The notes below the pieces were generated by a model. That model was not told the origin of the DNA and did no database searches. It saw nothing but the letters and a program-made list of their open reading frames with translations. Below are positions 34,845 through 47,389 of a stretch of 64,000 nt of DNA, in pieces. The position numbers and the translations under genes were made by a program. Position 1 is the first letter of the stretch; every line of letters starts with the position of its first letter. Source of the stretch: Paraescarpia echinospica (lineage: Eukaryota; Annelida; Polychaeta; Sabellida; Siboglinidae); contig CM034537.1 of NCBI GenBank assembly GCA_020002185.1, positions 13,547,905 through 13,611,904 of the forward strand, read 5' to 3'.

Positions 34845-34994
34845 ATGACCTGAACGTCAAAACACAAATTTGCTACACAACATCGTATACATACATACCT
34901 GCATGCCTGCATGTCTGCATGCCTGCAGGTATGCATGTATGCATGTATGTATACGATGTTGTGTAGCAAATTTGTGTTTTGACGTTCAGGTCAT
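34845..34994. repeat. 150-bp inverted repeat: 52-bp perfect stem, 46-nt loop
   Basis: 34845-34896 (ATGACCTGAACGTCAAAACA...) is the exact reverse complement of 34943-34994. All 52 pairs were checked base by base. The loop (34897-34942) is CATG/TGCA-rich and partly self-complementary. The right arm runs directly into (CATA)n and repeat copy A. Such a structure can extrude as a cruciform and is also a classic product of template switching or inverted duplication. Confidence 0.95.
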
Positions 34995-35033
34995 ACATAC
35001 ATACATACATACATACATACATACATACATACA
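34991..35033. repeat. (CATA)n microsatellite
   Basis: About ten CATA units joining the inverted repeat to copy A of the dispersed repeat. Confidence 0.95.
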
Positions 35034-35035
35034 AA

Positions 35036-35984
35036 ACAGCAAATACCAGCTGGCTACCACAAAAAAATGTATTTGGGCTCGCAGCTATTACGGGATATTG
35101 CGTTTTTAGGCGTCATGGGCTCGACAAAAAAGCATGACTGTCGTAAATTCACACTTTCTGTGCAAACATGTCGACGATTATACAGTAATATTCTAAACTT
35201 TAAAAAAATAACCGGTACATTTTGAAAAGAGTGACGAATTCTTTCTTATATATGAACACAATACACAGAAGCTGCAAATTTATATTCGCGTTTGGAGCGC
35301 AAACACTTGTCTTCCTTTTTCTTCTTCGGCAAACGGTACCCATAAATCAAACAAAAAATAATTGAGAAACTCAACATGTTAGTAAAATTAATTCTCCTCT
35401 TTCGTGCATACATACCGAACATCAAAGGAAGTGTGCGGAGATTCTGTTTTATGTGTATGTTTCTTTTTTCTGGTATTTTTAAGTTGACTATAACAGAACT
35501 GTGAAAATCACCATCGATATTAATACAATTAATTGATCTCTTTCGTGCATAGTGGGCCACGGACACCTTCACCATCAGTTTCGTTGTTGGTTTTGTAGCG
35601 AGCCTACGGAGATCGTGAGTGGTGGGGTAGTGTTGATGATGATGGAGTGATGTCGGTCGCAAGATTTCCTAGTAAAACATTATGAGTAAATCGTTCATAA
35701 AAACACTCTTTTTTTGTATGTGATTATTATTAGAGTTTGCAAAATAGCACAAATGCCCATCCTACGGACGGCGCTACATATATACAGACGCTGAAATCCG
35801 TTTCCCGAAAGATTCACTGTGAAAATTGCTATGATATAAATGTCAACCGTCTTTCGCCGCGTTAACTCAGGTGTTGTAATGTTATGGGAAATTGACTTCC
35901 GTCCGTCTAACTTCAAACATGTCATAACCAGAACCAGTAATCACATTGCTAACACACTGGAAATTTAAAAAGAGAGAACGTTTG

Positions 35985-36053
<69 letters not shown>

Positions 36054-36062
36054 GGAGAGGCA
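35036..36062 (+). repeat. dispersed repeat family, copy A
   Basis: It starts after (CATA)n with CCAGCTGGCTACCACAAAAA and GGGCTCGCAGCTATTACGGG, and ends in AGAGAGAACGTTTGAAAAAG followed by (GA)n (35989-36048) and GGGGAGAGGCAGACGCAGAC. The same sequence recurs at 36438-37376 (copy B, direct) and 41955-42736 (copy C, inverted). A and C are nearly identical where they overlap. Its minus strand has a 138-codon open frame (35662-35246) that is shared with B, discussed under findings. Family unknown; the tight link to GA and CATA microsatellites is its main feature. Confidence 0.8.
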
Positions 36063-36374
36063 GACGCAGACATGCATACATGCATATACATGCATACATG
36101 CATACACACATACATACATACATGCATACGTATATGCATACATACATGCATACATACATACATACATACATCCATACAAACATACAAACATGCATATACA
36201 TGCATACATGCATACATGCATACACACATACATACATACATACATACATACACACATGCATACGTATATGCATACATATATGCATACATACATACATACA
36301 TCCATACAAACATACAAACATACATGCATGCATGCATGCAAGCAAACATACATACATACTTACATACATACATA

Positions 36375-36430
<56 letters not shown>

Positions 36431-36436
36431 TACATA
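36063..36436. repeat. CATA/CA compound microsatellite
   Basis: CATACATG, CATA and TATG variants to about 36376, then (CA)n to 36424 and a few CATA units. Long open frames in all phases here are artefacts of the repeat. Confidence 0.95.
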
Positions 36437-36437
36437 C

Positions 36438-37376
36438 ATAAAAAACAACAAATGTCAGCTGGCTACCACAAAAAGTGTTAACTGTTTGGGCTCGCAGCTA
36501 TTACGGGATATTGCGTTTTTAGGCGCTATGTGCTCGACAAAAAAGCATGACTGTCATAAGTTCACATTTTCTGTGCAAACATTTTAAAAACAACCGGTAC
36601 ATTTTGAAAAGAGCGACGAATTAGTTCTCATATATCAACGTAATACACAAAAGCTGCAAATTTATGTTTGGGTGTGGAGCGCAACACTTGTCTTCCTTTT
36701 TCTTCTTCGGCAAACGGTACCCATAAATCAAACAAAAAATAACTGAGAAACTCAACATGTTAGTAAAATTAATTCTCCTCTTTCGTGCATACATACCGAA
36801 CACCAAAGGAAGCGTGCGAAGATTCTGTTTTATCTGTATGTTTCTTTTTTCTGGTATTCTCAAGTTGACTATAACAGAACTGTGAAAGTCACCATCGATA
36901 TTAATACAATTAATTGATCTGTTTCGTGCATAGTGGGCCATGGACACCTTCACCAAAAAGAAGTTGACAGATAATGTACCTGCCTCATAAGCTAAGCAAT
37001 GACATGATCTGCAAGCCAACAACATAATTTACTTTATCTGCAGTCGTCATGCAAATCACTCCCAAGTGAAATGCAAAGAACGAAGGCGATGGCCGTGGCG
37101 ATGATGGTAGTGGTGGTGTTGTAAGTGGTGAGGTAGTATTGGTGATGATGTGGTGATGTCAGTCGCAAGATTTCCTAGTAAGACATTATGATTAAATGGT
37201 TCATAAAACACTGTATCGTTTTGTATGTGTTTATTGTTGAACTTTACAAAATACCACAAATGCCCATCCTACGGACGACATTACGTATATACAGACACTG
37301 AAATCGGTATCACGAAAGATTCGTTGTGACGATTGCTATGAATTAAATGTCAACCGTCTTTCGCCGCGTTAACTCA
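36438..37376 (+). repeat. dispersed repeat family, copy B
   Basis: A direct repeat of copy A beginning CAGCTGGCTACCACAAAAAG and following it to CGCCGCGTTAACTCA. It differs from A by many substitutions and by a replacement at about 36955-37100, where A has about 60 bp of unrelated sequence. It stops at about 37376, before the GA-bearing end. The minus-strand frame 37025-36621 corresponds to the open frame of copy A for about 100 codons. Confidence 0.8.
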
Positions 37377-38160
37377 TAATATTATTGTGTATTGTATTTA
37401 CATTATAGTTTAGTTAATGGCCGGATTGTGGATGACAGCGGAGGGACGTCAGCAGACCTTATGAAGTGAAACAACGTAAATCATCAGGAACCAACAGAGA
37501 CATCTTAAGCGACCAAACAGCAAGCCGCAGGACTCGACTGCGCAGCAGACGATATGTTCTACTTAATCCGGACTCCATGTGTCATCCTCGCGAGCCACCA
37601 GCTATGTCAGTGTCAGTATCAATTGTCTTGCTGCATTTTAGATTTTGTTGGGTTGGAATTATTCGATATATGTAACATCTCGACGTAGGTCGGGCGTCAG
37701 TGAATAACACTCTCATGAAGAGTTCTTTGTATTCGTGCTGCTTCAAGGAAAGTCGCGACATCCCATTATATCAGTGTGAAAAAATGGTCCGAAGCGAACT
37801 TATGTCACTTTTGATACTACCCAAAAAAATTATTTTTTGGATTTGGGTGGATTTTATTATCGTGATGTAGAGTGTATGCATATAGTACATATTTACAAAG
37901 ATAAAAAATAGAATTCCAATTTATTTGAGTCTTTCGAAAGAAAAAGTGGTTGATGTTGATTTTGTATGACGTGAACATCGCCAAATACCTCTTATAATTT
38001 GCGTTTGCTGCATACTTTGCAATACAACGATATTGCATGTATGCTACCTTGTGAAGACACCGCCCCCTGAGATTCGACTGCGTTGCACTTGTCGCTGCCT
38101 CGCATTTACGCGACCGGTAGTTCCGCTCAGCAGTGTCACACCTGATCTGTCAAAGCCAGT
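37377..38160. other. unassigned stretch
   Basis: No gene, RNA or repeat recognised. A small hairpin-like CCCAAAAAAATTATTTTTTGG lies at about 37821 (written from both arms: CCCAAAAAA and TTTTTTGG). Confidence 0.45.
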
Positions 38161-38475
<315 letters not shown>

Positions 38476-39088
38476 GTACAAATTCGGGTGTTTAAGACGT
38501 TGAGTTATAAACGCCCGTCATATACATTTAAACAACTAGATGTATAGTTAGTGACACCGGTGTTGAATTTCGGGTAAACTGAACGCATTGAATAACAGGC
38601 GTTTAGACGTTTATCGTAATATTGATCAGCAATTATATCCACACGACCTTCGCAATCCAACATGAATATCATTCAAACTATTACTTTTTGTCAGAACATA
38701 TAGGGTTGTTTTTGTTATTAAGACTTCATCTTGAATAGATCCTGCTGAAATGGTGTAATTGACCAAACTATCACCATTAGAAGCACAACACTGCGAAACC
38801 TTTTTTTTATTGTCACGAGTGTTTTTGGCGCCAACTTGTCATTTTTTGAGGACATCGTGTGAGTTGATCAGGATACTTAACTATAATGCTGCAGTTTGGT
38901 GGGTACAATTTGTCTAGCTAAATATTGTGTTTAAAACTGTTGATACCAGTTGCATCGCTATGCCAAGGAGTGACCTACTGAAATAGCAATGAGCAGGGAT
39001 TAATGATAACAACACAATTTGCACGATTAAATGATCCACAGCCACAGAGCCGAGGCCGGCATTAGCGCGGATTGACTAACGGACATAT
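38476..39088. other. unassigned stretch
   Basis: No recognisable gene, RNA or repeat. Confidence 0.45.
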
Positions 39089-39301
39089 TAGGGTAAGGGG
39101 TGGTGTTAACAGTGTTGTTTGCACCAATACTAGCTTTTAAATAGATTACAAAATGCAAAGTATTAAAACACAACAGATGTCTTCACAAAGCGAAAAGGTT
39201 ATTGCCACAAATCACGCAACAGTCGTTATTTGTGGCTTAATTAGTTACTATCTTTTTACTTAAGTCTTAACGCCTAAATCGCAGCCCAACCCCTTACCCT
39301 G
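39089..39301. repeat. possible small MITE with AGGGTAAGGGGT ends
   Basis: TAGGGTAAGGGGTGG near 39089 is mirrored by CCAACCCCTTACCCT near 39287-39300 (reverse complement AGGGTAAGGGGTTGG). Inverted ends of about 13 bp bound roughly 210 bp with no coding frame. The short arms allow chance. Confidence 0.3.
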
Positions 39302-39480
39302 TATCGTCACATATTCACACTGGTTCAGTCTGTCCTCACACAATATGTCATGCTTTTAGCCTTTGTATTGGCCCCTTGTTTCAGCGCCCACATCTTCAGC
39401 AGTGTATATGCATGTAGTATTCATTCGTATGACTAATGAATCCCCGATTGTGACAGATCAAAAACCAGTCTACATACATC

Positions 39481-40450
39481 ATGGGCAGTGTTCATTATTG
39501 CCCAATGTGTTATTGTTATACACATAGTTATAGAAAATTTAGTAGCAATCACAAACGTGACCCAAACATTTTGGTTTCGTGTTCAGTTGGGCATTGTAAA
39601 TATTCCACCAAAAGCTGGAATGCATTTCGCCTTCAAGTATCACAAAAACATTCAGACATCCCAGCTGACAATCATTCAGATAATGAAGATGAAATGAATA
39701 TATTTTCGGTGGGAGGTAACGGGAACGTACAGCACAGTGACAATTCTCCAATGAAATCACATGAATATGCAACTGTTAGTTATGTGTTATCACTGAACGC
39801 ACAACACGGTTCATCGGAAAGGGCAATCAGTGAAGTGCTAAATACGAGAGAATGTATACTCCCGAATCCTGGACAAAACTAACTTTCCTACCGTAGAAAT
39901 TAGCCCATTTCAAGGTTTGGGGTTGCAGTATCTAAGAGAGACGTTTTGTGCAAATGCTTGCAATTGCATACAACCAGAAGAGGTTTATTTGAGGGAAAGG
40001 ACTATAAGGACCAAATCAGGTGTGAAACAAATGATACGTTATGGCTACGTCATTCCTTTCCAAAGAAGACTTCAAAGTCTACTTGAAATGCCCGAGATAT
40101 GGCAGCATGCCCACAACAGTCCTGGAGATATTATGTATGATTTATGTGATGTTCCATACATGCAGAAACATCCCCTGTTTCAGAGGAATAAGTCAGCTCT
40201 TCAAATCATATTTTTATACAGATGACATTTACCTAGTGAATCCCATTGATGCCCATGTTAAAAACATAAAGTAATCATGTTTTACTTCACACTGGGTAAT
40301 ATTCTTCCTCAGTTTAGGTCAAAACTGAGTAGTATTTACCAACTTGGAATGGCAAATCGTTTAGATATGAAATGTTTGACCCAGATAAATTACTGGCTGA
40401 CTTTATCGAAACAGTCACTATACTGAGTCAAGGAGGCATAGATATGGAAA
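39481..40450 (+). pseudogene. C2H2-finger protein of a widespread unnamed invertebrate family, broken
   Basis: The first frame (39481-39882) has two zinc-finger-like units: CPMCYCYTHSYRKFSSNHKR, then CSVGHCKYSTKSWNAFRLQV ending in SQKH. It continues with an acidic stretch. After a frameshift near 39885 come QYLRETFCANACNC and IPFQRRLQSLLEMPEIWQHA; after another, FYTDDIYLVNPIDAHVKN; and after a third, FYFTLGNILPQFRSKLSSIY and DPDKLLADFIETVTILSQGG. The order (zinc-finger N-terminus, then DDI.NPL...FY..LGN..P.FRS) matches large uncharacterised families common in invertebrate genomes, often multi-copy and transposon-like. Function unknown. At least three frame breaks show it is dead, or that it is read from wrong intron assumptions. 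Confidence 0.6.
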
Positions 40451-40637
40451 TATGTGTGTGCTGTATAATGACAACAAATCAAAACGCTCAAAAGTAGGCC
40501 TAACCAAACAGTTGGCAAGAGAAACAAAAAACAACAGATCCAGTAAAGATAGGAAAAAGACAAAAAACGGCTGCTTTTACCTGCAACCCAAAACAACAAC
40601 AAAAACAATTAATTAAAGTGACAACGAGTCTTGATAC

Positions 40638-40760
40638 TGTGTACCATTTGACGAAAGACAAAAAGAAACCTTAGTGAAATGTGTACACTGTGGAACACGG
40701 ACACACCTGAGTTGTGCTGGAGGCCTGCCCCATAACTATCGATGTGACCTGTGTCAGTAA
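40638..40760 (+). pseudogene. PHD-like zinc finger fragment
   Basis: A 40-codon plus-strand frame without ATG: CVPFDERQ, then LVKCVHCGTRTHLSCAGGLP and YRCDLCQ before a TAA stop at 40758. The C-x2-C ... H-x2-C ... C-x2-C order is the second half of a PHD finger. It begins one codon after an in-frame stop. It lies 0.2 kb downstream of the C2H2-family pseudogene on the same strand and may be the C-terminus of the same protein. Confidence 0.5.
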
Positions 40761-41585
40761 AAGATCGTGTTGGTAATTTGGTGACCAGGGACCATCAATT
40801 ACTGACTGGTATCTTGTTGCCATTATTAGACACTCTACTGGCCATTCGTCTATTCGTGACAACATATTATTGTTTGTTCTCGGTTCAAAATTAAATTATG
40901 TCGAATCTATTTGGCGCTTGGTCGTCACATGTCATTTTTATGCTCGCTGGGACGCCGTAGTTTTCGTGTTTTATGCATTAAGCCACTACTTTTTTATAAG
41001 TATGAAGTGTGTGTTGAACCTTGGCTTCTTTCAAAGCAACAATAATTGACTAATGACCTATAATGAACCAGAAGCACCTATATTGGACTACCTTGTCGAA
41101 TATCAGGACCACTGTAGTCCAGTATATGTCACATATTACTCAACTCGGACCAATTAAGAAAAACACTTTTTTTTTGTGGGATATTCCTTTTTATAAACCA
41201 GGGCGACCAACCGTCGAAATACACAGATACAGTGGGTACATCGACATTGCCAACGTTTCGAAACGGCAGGAAGTGGATTCGAACGCTGATGCTCTCGGGA
41301 ACATGAACATAAACATCATTGACACGTAGCTCTGCTCCTTAGAGTTGCCAAAGGAATTTTGTAAACACATTGATTCATTTGACTACAGTGTATTTAAATG
41401 TGAGTTGTTTTTTGTACTCCGTTAGTGTTTGCTTTGATGTATTATGTGTGAAGCAGCGTAGCGACCGGTCGAGTAAGTGCCAGACAGCAACAAAACGTCG
41501 CCAACACAGTGGTTCATACGTATTTTTTAAAAGAGGTGATTTGTACCCCTTTACAGAGTTTGCTTCGGTGGAGCAGGCGTGAACC
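40761..41585. other. unassigned stretch
   Basis: A plus-strand frame of 88 codons (41063-41329) and one of 70 codons (41370-41582) show no recognised motif. A consensus-like donor (GTCGA|GTAAGTGCC) lies at 41475, but no matching exon was found. Confidence 0.4.
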
Positions 41586-41599
41586 AGTTGTTGTACTTG

Positions 41600-41975
41600 C
41601 TATATGGATATATATATATGCATGTTTGCATGTATGTATGTACGTATGCATGCACGTATGTATGTACGTATGTACGTATGTATGTATGTATATATGTATG
41701 TATGCATGTACGTATATATATACGTATGTATGTATGTACGTATGTATGCACGTACGTATGTATGAATGGCTGTATGTAGTATGTATGTATGTTTGCATGT
41801 ACGTATGTACGTATGCCTATTCGTATGTACGCATGTATGTACTATGTACGTATGTATGTACGTATGTACGTATGTACGTATGTATGTATGTACGCATGTA
41901 TGTGTATATGTATGTATATATTGGAAGTATACATGTATGTGTGCATGTATGCATTGCGTTTGCCTCTCCCCCTTC
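41600..41975. repeat. (TATG)n/(TACG)n microsatellite
   Basis: Degenerate TATG array with TACG variants, bordering copy C just as CATA arrays border copy A, in reverse-complement orientation. Confidence 0.95.
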
Positions 41976-42736
<761 letters not shown>

Positions 42737-42737
42737 T

Positions 42738-42810
<73 letters not shown>
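42737..42810. repeat. (CT)n microsatellite at copy C break point
   Basis: CT repeat with a few CACTCTCA interruptions, placed where the copy C sequence ends. Confidence 0.95.
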
Positions 42811-42812
<2 letters not shown>

Positions 42813-42844
42813 ATCATAGAATCTATATTTAATTATTCTTGTAG

Positions 42845-43072
42845 AAATTCATCAACGGCCCTTGCCCCCTCAGAGGCAACCAGCACCTACAGCCACTGCC
42901 GGTCCCTTCAGACAACGGGACAGTGCTGGTCCCGACGATCCCACCATCCCGTAAGCGTCAGAATTTGCACTTCGCCTGTTGTGTGTGCCAATCACCCTTC
43001 ACCAGTCGCTGTGGTTTAAAAGTACACGTCAAGAAGGGGCGATGTCAGAGAAAGGTCAACAAAGAGAAATGA
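42845..43072 (+). CDS. possible terminal exon with C2HC-like finger
   Basis: A 76-codon frame follows a good acceptor (TTAATTATTCTTGTAG, ending 42844). It is proline-rich at first (NQHLQPLPVP) and then has RKRQNLHFACCVCQSPFTSR followed by CGLKVHVKKGRC: a C-x2-C ... H-x4-C finger-like arrangement. It stops at TGA 43070-43072 after a basic tail (QRKVNKEK). No ATG, so it would have to be spliced from an upstream exon, none of which I can identify. A Pro/Gln-rich alternative frame also exists. It may be a host exon or a LINE/transposon zinc-finger piece. Confidence 0.35.
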   Translation, partial: KFINGPCPLRGNQHLQPLPVPSDNGTVLVPTIPPSRKRQNLHFACCVCQSPFTSRCGLKVHVKKGRCQRKVNKEK

Positions 43073-45379
43073 CGGGAAGCGAACATTGAAGAAATAATGG
43101 TAAATTTATCATGTTGTTTAAATCTTTTCAGATGCTGCTACAAAGCCCGTCTCTTTATGTTTTGTATACCATGATTAAAAGTCAACTTGTATTTATTTTC
43201 ATGTGCTAACGTCAATGATGGATATATGTTACTGAATACACTTTTTCTACATGAAAAAGTACTTTTTTTAATATATCTAGCGGTCCAGAATACACACTAG
43301 TTTGTGCGATAGGGAGCTCGTTCATCACGTTTGCCACGTTAGCTCGAGATGGTATATATGTGGCCATGTCACTACACTTTCTTACGTCGAGGAGAATTTC
43401 GGTCTTGAAGCATCAAGGTCACCAAGAACTGTGTGTCTGCATTAGGTAAGCTAGCCGATTATGTCACAAATAATGTATTTCGTTGTTATGTTTTTTTACC
43501 AAAAGTTGTTAATGACACTATTCCTTATTACGTTTAGCGCAACAACTCCATAAGCTTCGATATGTATATACACACATATAGCCGAATAAACTGGTTTAAA
43601 GTTAAGTCTCTTATGCTATGTTAACACACAGCCTCTGATTAGATTAAACTTAATTAAGCAACTTAGCTAATCGATTTACCGAACCGAGTTGTGTGTGAAG
43701 CAGCACTAAAGTTTTCTGTCTGAAAAAGACATATTAGACCTTTGCTGATTACGTGTAATATTCGAAATTAAATACCAGCGACTTTGTTTGTTATATTACG
43801 TGGTATCACCCTCTCATGCCAGGGATGGTATTATTATTATTTACAAGCTCACCTAATCCGATGTACTTCGTCCCACTTGTGGTATACATTGATGAAACAG
43901 GCGAATGCGTCGAACATCAAAGAGGAATAATTCTATACATTTGCCGTTAGCTTTGGCCGCCCAATTTGTTGGGTTTATTAAACACAACTTGTTGCGCAGT
44001 CTGCACTTATCTTTTCATACTAGCATTAAATACATCATATTAAAAAATAGAAACATACAAGTTAGATTCAAGTAAAGACAAATATATCCAAAGACGCTGA
44101 AAAAAAAATACGAGTTTGTTTTGAAAACCTGAGTTTCGAAAATGCCAGCTCTTGCTTATCATGTATGTTGATGCCTTTTTCCAAAACACACATTAGCATG
44201 TTTTATCCTCGTTTCGGTCCACTAGTTTGACTAGACTTGTTTAATGCCATGCGTTTGTGACAAATAATACGCGCGGCGGAGGTTGAAAGTACTATTCCAA
44301 GTTTTCTACATAAAAAAAATAATTGAACAAAGACATGCAGAGTTTTGTACCGCAGTTTCCTAATAACAAAATACTTAGCAAAATGCGATTTCATTTTGAT
44401 CACAATGTATAATTCAATATGGTGTCAAAGACTGCGACAAATAGAGTTAATTTGTATGTCTCTATTGAACAGTTTTGCCACTAAGAAAACTGCTACCGAA
44501 TAGGCTAGGATTTTTACTAAACCTATATCTGACAAACACCAGTAAACTACTGTAACATATTCAGAGCGCTAAATGTATTTCAGTTTCAGAAACAAAATGA
44601 TGAAATAACGAAGGTGTCACTACCACAATGACTGCCATATAGGAAGTAACCTTCAGTTTCAGCGTTATAATTTATATTAATGTAAATCAAATAGTACTTA
44701 GTGTTGCATAAGCTGTGCTATTAATGCAATCCAAATAAAACACACTACAATCTTCCATACAATGGGTTCTAATAATCATGTTACGTGCACCTGTTCGAAA
44801 AAAGATTCTTGATTGATACAGCCTACTTTCCTAAATTTTCGTATATTGTCAGCAAAAGTCGTGATGGGAGGAACTTATTTTTACATCTTTGTGAGGAGTG
44901 TATCAATTTGGTTTCTAAGAGTCATTTATTGATGTCATTGGTCGGGCTATAACTGTAATTAATTAGTACATTGTAGTAATAGTTTTAATGGTCGCAGCTG
45001 GTTTGATACATATAATAACAAAGACAGGGTGCATGTTGTGTTTTGGAAATGTATTGCCTTTGATAATATGTCGTGGCATAAATTATATCAGTGCATTTGT
45101 AGTGCGCAAATAACCAATTATTTTTAATACTCGATTAGTAATAACATCTATCTTAAACATGACATTTAAACAACACTAAAGTGTGAGGGGCTATTAACAG
45201 ACCGCCTATTAACATCTTTAAACCTTAGTGATGATAGTTCATAGGAGTAATGCAAGTGTAGTCCACTAGTGAATCAAGTTACGGAATAACACTAAATCAT
45301 AGTATTTGAAAAACAAACAGCATTTATCTCAAGACCAACAAACCAGTTATTTGAAAACGACAGACACATTACGAAGAAC
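43073..45379. other. unassigned AT-rich stretch
   Basis: About 2.3 kb with no recognised gene, RNA or repeat. A donor-like CTGCATTAG|GTAAGC at 43444 is isolated. Confidence 0.5.
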
Positions 45380-45815
45380 CGTTCCAATAACGCGACAACG
45401 GGTCTCTGGCTAATTGTCCGGCAGCCAAAGGACATTTTTTTACCTAACCCCTTTTTGTCTGAGTTTTTGTCTTTGTGGATTATTTATCTCTGGCGTGTGT
45501 AATGATATCCAGTGTGGAGTTCTCACCCTTTGGCATTTTGAAGAAAAAAATGAAAAAATCCAAAATGGCCGCCAAAATCAACTTATAATCATATCTTTGC
45601 AACCAGACAAGATACGCACATAATTCAAATGTTGTTGTATATGTTTCCAAACATGATTAATTGGATTCCACCATAATTTATATAAAAAATGTAGCGAAAA
45701 CAAAATGGCGGTCATAAGTGTGCTACAAATGGTTGCCGACGTTGCGAAAAAGACTATATTTCATGTTTCGCGAACAAAACATACAAGAACATAACAACAT
45801 TAATTTTCCATTTGT
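45380..45815. repeat. left terminal inverted repeat
   Basis: About 430 bp, roughly 70-80% identical to the reverse complement of 47390-47840 by eye. Contains AAAATGGCCGCCAAAATCAAC and, further in, ACAAAATGGCGG. Outer edge approximate. Confidence 0.7.
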
Positions 45816-45868
45816 TATCATATGAGGAGAATTACATCAGATCATAATTTCGTGAAATTCTTGTCTTT

Positions 45869-47170
45869 CTAAGCATCAGTCCTCTTCATCTTCGTCATGT
45901 AGAACGTAGTCTCATTTTGGCAGGCCTGTCCACCATGGCATGCGCAAAATGGTGTGTATGCCATGTCAGAGTTGTTGCAGCTGCACTTGTTCGTGCACTT
46001 CGACACGAGCATGTGGTCAGCTTTAGCAACCCAATTGGGGCTAACGAGGTAACTGGGGAACAGTAGTTGGACTGAGCGCAGATGTAGGGTGTAGTACAGG
46101 TGGGTTTGGGTCCAAACCACATTTGTTGGCGTGCTTCCGTCATCGAATGACATCTTTGCTAACCATAGCAGGCCAACATGAAGTGTGTGGCCTGGTCCAC
46201 TACATCCGAAAACGGTGGTCCACCTGGAGCTGTGCTCTTCTGCAGCTGCGTTGATATCTAGGACACTTCGTCCTTGAATTGGCGAAACCATTAGAACTTT
46301 GCAGGATATACTGCCTTGGTGAAAGAAATACAACAAGAGAACAAAAATGTCTGTGTCATCTGCAACTACCAGGACGGTACCATTGTTACACAATCAGAGT
46401 GTCTCCCTCCTCCTGCGTTGTAGCCATGTCTTGACGTTTATTTACACAACCATTTGCGATTTATACAGGAACCGGGTCTCTGCCAGTGACGACTAGTTTA
46501 TGCATTTAAAAGTCAGCCTTGTGGGAAACCAAATCCTCGACGATGAGAGCAATCAGTTGATCTTTGTTCGTGGTGACGGTTAGGACGACTTTTTGTGGTG
46601 GCAGACGAGCTGTGCAACGTAATGTGTAGGCCCTGCTTGCTCCTGTGTTCCTGCCGCGTCGGGGTGCCTCCTTAGTTCTGTCCTCAATGTATCTGTCGAA
46701 CACCAGATAGACGTTACTTTTCACTAAGTGACTGCGTAGGTAACTGCGGAACCGGACACGGTAGTCGTGTACAGTGCCAGATGTTGGTCAAGGCACTACC
46801 CAGAGGACAGCGCACCCATCGAGGAACGTTGCCTGCACATCTTGTTCAGCCAGCCGTCTTGAAACATCCACCTTGAGCGCATTCTTGAGATTGGGTTTTG
46901 TTTTGGCATCCTTCATATTTCCATTTTTATCGAACATAGACGTAGGGACAGATAATAGTTCATGGTCCAAATCAAAGAATACGGATTTGCATGTATATAA
47001 ACAATAACGATTTACTGAATTGTAATTAGCTAAAACTTACTTTGAACGCAACACTGTCGACTGTTGCTGGAGTTCCCCATCTTCGTGCACGCGATGAATG
47101 CTGGGTAAAAATGACGTAGCACATCCAAAATGTGTCTACATACATCCAACTCGGCAAAACTGTATGCAGA
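45869..47170 (-). pseudogene. transposon-internal protein (ADDTD family), broken
   Basis: Read on the minus strand: from 47170 a decayed N-terminal part with FAELDVCRHILD, then 46970-46788 (MDHELLSVPTSMFDKNG, KTKPNLKNALKVDVSRR, FLDGCAVLWVVP, stop). After the break come GTVHDYRVRFRSYLRSHLV, NVYLVFDRYIEDRTKE and LPPQKVVLTVTTNKDQLIAL (46724-46506). After a second break come VVADDTDIFVLLLYFFHQG, MVSPIQGRSVLDI and a cysteine-rich tail (KCTNKCSCNN, FCACHGGQACQN) to the stop at 45869. This block order recurs in uncharacterised proteins of cnidarians, molluscs and fish, as I recall it. The conserved acidic ADDTD and DRY residues could be catalytic, but that is inference. Confidence 0.7.
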
Positions 47171-47389
47171 ATTCTTGCAGACAAACTATTGAGTGGTAAA
47201 GAAAATAATCAGAAATACGATATAATGATCTGCATGCCTTGTGTTAGCGTAAAGACTGATCTTTACAGAACAAAAAGAAGTTGAAAAACTATACATTACT
47301 GTGTTGCCACGGATTTGGGTGAGGCTTGCCGAGAACTCGAAATATACCGTTTATCGCAATTTCGCAACCGTTTTCATTGCGTTCTTTAC

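Noticed and set aside
36063..36436. CRISPR-like regular repeat array
   Set aside because: Simple 4-bp microsatellite without spacers, in an animal genome.
35882..36587. Long open frames up to 213 codons on both strands
   Set aside because: They are translations of GA, CATA and CA microsatellites (runs of RE, HTYI, VCMY), not genes.
41063..41582. Two short frames as exons of a gene ending at 43072
   Set aside because: The donor-like site at 41475 gives a phase that does not fit the finger frame of 42845-43072.
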